From positions 1-13,575 of the forward strand of contig WUAK01000044.1 of the NCBI GenBank assembly GCA_009827205.1: 13,575 nt of DNA, read 5' to 3'. The first letter of the stretch is position 1, and every line of letters begins with the position of its first letter. Origin of the DNA: Phycisphaeraceae bacterium. Its GTDB lineage: Bacteria > Planctomycetota > Phycisphaerae > Phycisphaerales > UBA1924. Shown here piece after piece: positions 12,217 through 13,575 of the stretch. The notes below the pieces were generated by a model. The model did no database searches and was not told the DNA's origin. It was given only the letters and a program-made list of their open reading frames with translations. The position numbers and the translations under genes were made by a program.

Positions 12217-13575
12217 ATGAAATCTGCACTTCGAATCGGAACGCTGGCCCCTTTGCTCAGACTCAACCTGCTCGCACTGCTATTGGTGGCGTTACCCGCG
12301 ACCGTCGCTGCTCAGCCCGAAGAACGAGAGCGGTTCTTCGTGGTCATGCTAGACGATCAGCGTGCCGGTTGGATGCGGGAGTCCATACAAGTTGTTGACG
12401 GACAGATCATCTCAGCTGGCGAGTTGCACTTCGAGCTCAAACGTGGGGCCATTCAGGTAGCGATCACAATGTCGAGCGAGTTTGTCGAGACGGCTGACTA
12501 CAAGCCGGTGCGTGTGACCTCGACGCAGTCGATGGCCGCCCTGCCAATAACAACCGAGGTCGTCTTTACTGAGGATTCGATGGACATCTCCATCACGCAG
12601 AACGGCGTGACGAACAAGCAAACCCAGCCATTGCCCGAGGGGACTTGGCTCACTCCATGGGGGGCACAAGAATTTTTCGAACGTAGACTCGCTGCAGGCG
12701 CCGAGGAAATAGAAATTCGCACCATCGAACCGATGGCCGGGCTTGCACCCATCATCACAACGTATACCGGTTTCACCGAAGAGACGATCGAGGTGTTCGG
12801 GCGTGATGTGCCCGCTGTCAGAGCCAACGTCACCCAGTCGGTCGCGCCGGGTATGTCCTCGACAGAGTACATGGATCACTCTGGCAGGATGCTCAAGTCG
12901 GTGACGGATATGGGCGGCATGAGGATGAACATCGTCGCCGCTGACAAGGAGCTTGCGCTCGCCGAGCTCGATCCGCCCGAGCTCATGCAATCGACATTTG
13001 TCTCTCCGATTGGCGAGATCAATCGCCCAAGGAAGACGACTCGAGCAACGTACATCCTGAGCGTCCCCGATGGCACAATATCTGATCTCCCAAATCTGCC
13101 GAGCCAGACCATGACCCGCATCGACGACCGAACGATCAGGCTCGAGGTCACGATGGGTGATGATGCGATCGACGGTGATGAACCCGGCGAGGTCCACCTC
13201 GAAGCGAGCACGATGCTCGACAAGGAGGACCCGGAGATCGTGAAACTCACCGAGCGCGCAAGACCCTCGGGCGATGCCCCAGCGAGTGTCCGCGCCGAGG
13301 CCATGCGGCGCGCCGTGTTCAGCCACATCGATGAGAAGAATCTCGGCGTCGGGATCGCGACCGCTTCAGAGGTTGCTCGCACGGGTGTGGGTGATTGCAC
13401 GGAACACGGCACCTTGCTCGCAGCGATGCTCCGCGCCGATGGCATCCCATCCAGAACTGTCAGTGGCCTCGTGTTCGTCGAGAACTTCGAGGGTTCGAAG
13501 GACATCTTCGGCTATCACATGTGGACACAGGCATGGATTGAAGAGGAAGGGCAAGGCCGATGGGTGGATTACGAT
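12217..13575 (+). CDS. Exported transglutaminase-like protein (3' end outside window)
   Basis: The frame is open from ATG 12217 to the right edge (453 codons, no stop). Residues 1-32 are a Sec signal with a Leu-rich core (LLRLNLLALLLVALPATVAA) and probable cleavage after AA32. Residues about 38-240 form a beta-rich region that I do not recognise, opening FFVVMLDDQRAGWM. Residues about 355-453 match the transglutaminase-like (papain-fold) core: GVGDCTEHG with Cys394 as nucleophile, YHMWTQAW with His434, and WVDYD at the edge, whose Asp453 is the likely third triad member. Such exported bacterial domains can act as cysteine proteases, amidases or cross-linking enzymes; the reaction here is unknown. 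The residues after the Asp are missing from the window, so the domain end cannot be checked. No Shine-Dalgarno site at good spacing is present. A 304-codon open frame on the opposite strand (13326-12412) is a shadow. Confidence 0.88.
   Translation, partial: MKSALRIGTLAPLLRLNLLALLLVALPATVAAQPEERERFFVVMLDDQRAGWMRESIQVVDGQIISAGELHFELKRGAIQVAITMSSEFVETADYKPVRVTSTQSMAALPITTEVVFTEDSMDISITQNGVTNKQTQPLPEGTWLTPWGAQEFFERRLAAGAEEIEIRTIEPMAGLAPIITTYTGFTEETIEVFGRDVPAVRANVTQSVAPGMSSTEYMDHSGRMLKSVTDMGGMRMNIVAADKELALAELDPPELMQSTFVSPIGEINRPRKTTRATYILSVPDGTISDLPNLPSQTMTRIDDRTIRLEVTMGDDAIDGDEPGEVHLEASTMLDKEDPEIVKLTERARPSGDAPASVRAEAMRRAVFSHIDEKNLGVGIATASEVARTGVGDCTEHGTLLAAMLRADGIPSRTVSGLVFVENFEGSKDIFGYHMWTQAWIEEEGQGRWVDYD

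Noticed and set aside
12170..12229. GTG at 12229 as the tatD start
   Set aside because: The 20 extra residues match nothing in the family and would overlap the divergent gene's start; GTG 12169 puts DTHCHL at the N-terminus as expected.
12412..13326. 304-codon open frame on the minus strand inside the transglutaminase-like gene
   Set aside because: Composition is Arg/His/Asp/Gly-rich as in antisense shadows, no motif is recognisable, and the plus strand has a signal peptide plus a catalytic core.
1..13575. Mobile elements, CRISPR arrays, tRNA/rRNA genes, riboswitches, tandem repeats
   Set aside because: No transposase or integrase motifs, repeated spacers, clover-leaf sequences or long repeats were seen; nearly all bases are accounted for by the listed genes.

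Overview
The window is compact bacterial chromosome, moderately GC-rich by eye, from a diderm (Gram-negative-type) organism. It encodes an ExbD/TolR-type transporter subunit, a lipoprotein with a clean lipobox, the lipoprotein-modifying enzyme Lgt and several exported proteins. I infer a member of the Planctomycetes, perhaps the Phycisphaerae. The reasons are the exported DUF255 thioredoxin fused to a DsbD-alpha-like domain, the large lipid-anchored and exported proteins, and the few recognisable Shine-Dalgarno sites. No 16S or other marker is present, so this placement is tentative. Nothing looks like a phage, insertion sequence, CRISPR array, tRNA or rRNA; it reads as ordinary core plus lineage-specific genome.

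Layout. Positions 1-341 hold the 3' end of a helical-repeat protein. It abuts, tail to tail, a solitary exbD-type gene (773-342, minus). A 53-bp divergent gap then leads to a plus-strand pair, a bifunctional-nuclease family gene (827-1258) and truD (1255-2322), joined by a 4-nt stop/start overlap. truD meets a long minus-strand operon tail to tail. In transcription order that operon is galE (7905-6883), a lipid-anchored alpha/beta hydrolase (6886-5642), a protein I do not recognise (5645-4731) and an exported DUF255/DsbD-alpha fusion (4721-2319). Divergent from galE is a DUF368/PopT-type polyprenyl-phosphate translocase (7904-9010), followed by a Y-family DNA polymerase (9053-10309) with its own promoter. 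The polymerase converges with, and overlaps, the minus-strand pair tatD (12169-11360) and lgt (11363-10281). Divergent from tatD is an exported transglutaminase-like protein that runs off the right edge.

Function. Much of the content concerns the envelope: UDP-galactose supply (GalE), recycling of the undecaprenyl-phosphate carrier (DUF368), lipoprotein maturation (Lgt), a lipoprotein hydrolase, an exported thiol-redox protein, a proton-motive-force coupling subunit and an exported transglutaminase-fold protein. Information-processing genes (TruD, BFN nuclease, TatD, Y-family polymerase) are interspersed.

Organisation. Four of the five co-directional gene junctions inside operons are 4-nt stop/start overlaps. 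All three convergent junctions have no spacer at all. Several genes without a Shine-Dalgarno site carry a TAnnnT box 5-6 nt before the start codon, which would suit leaderless transcripts. There is no gene-free stretch over 300 bp; the longest gaps are about 40-55 bp. I found no convincing new system. The best leads are the galE operon with its unrecognised member, the DUF255-DsbD-alpha fusion and the leaderless-type starts.
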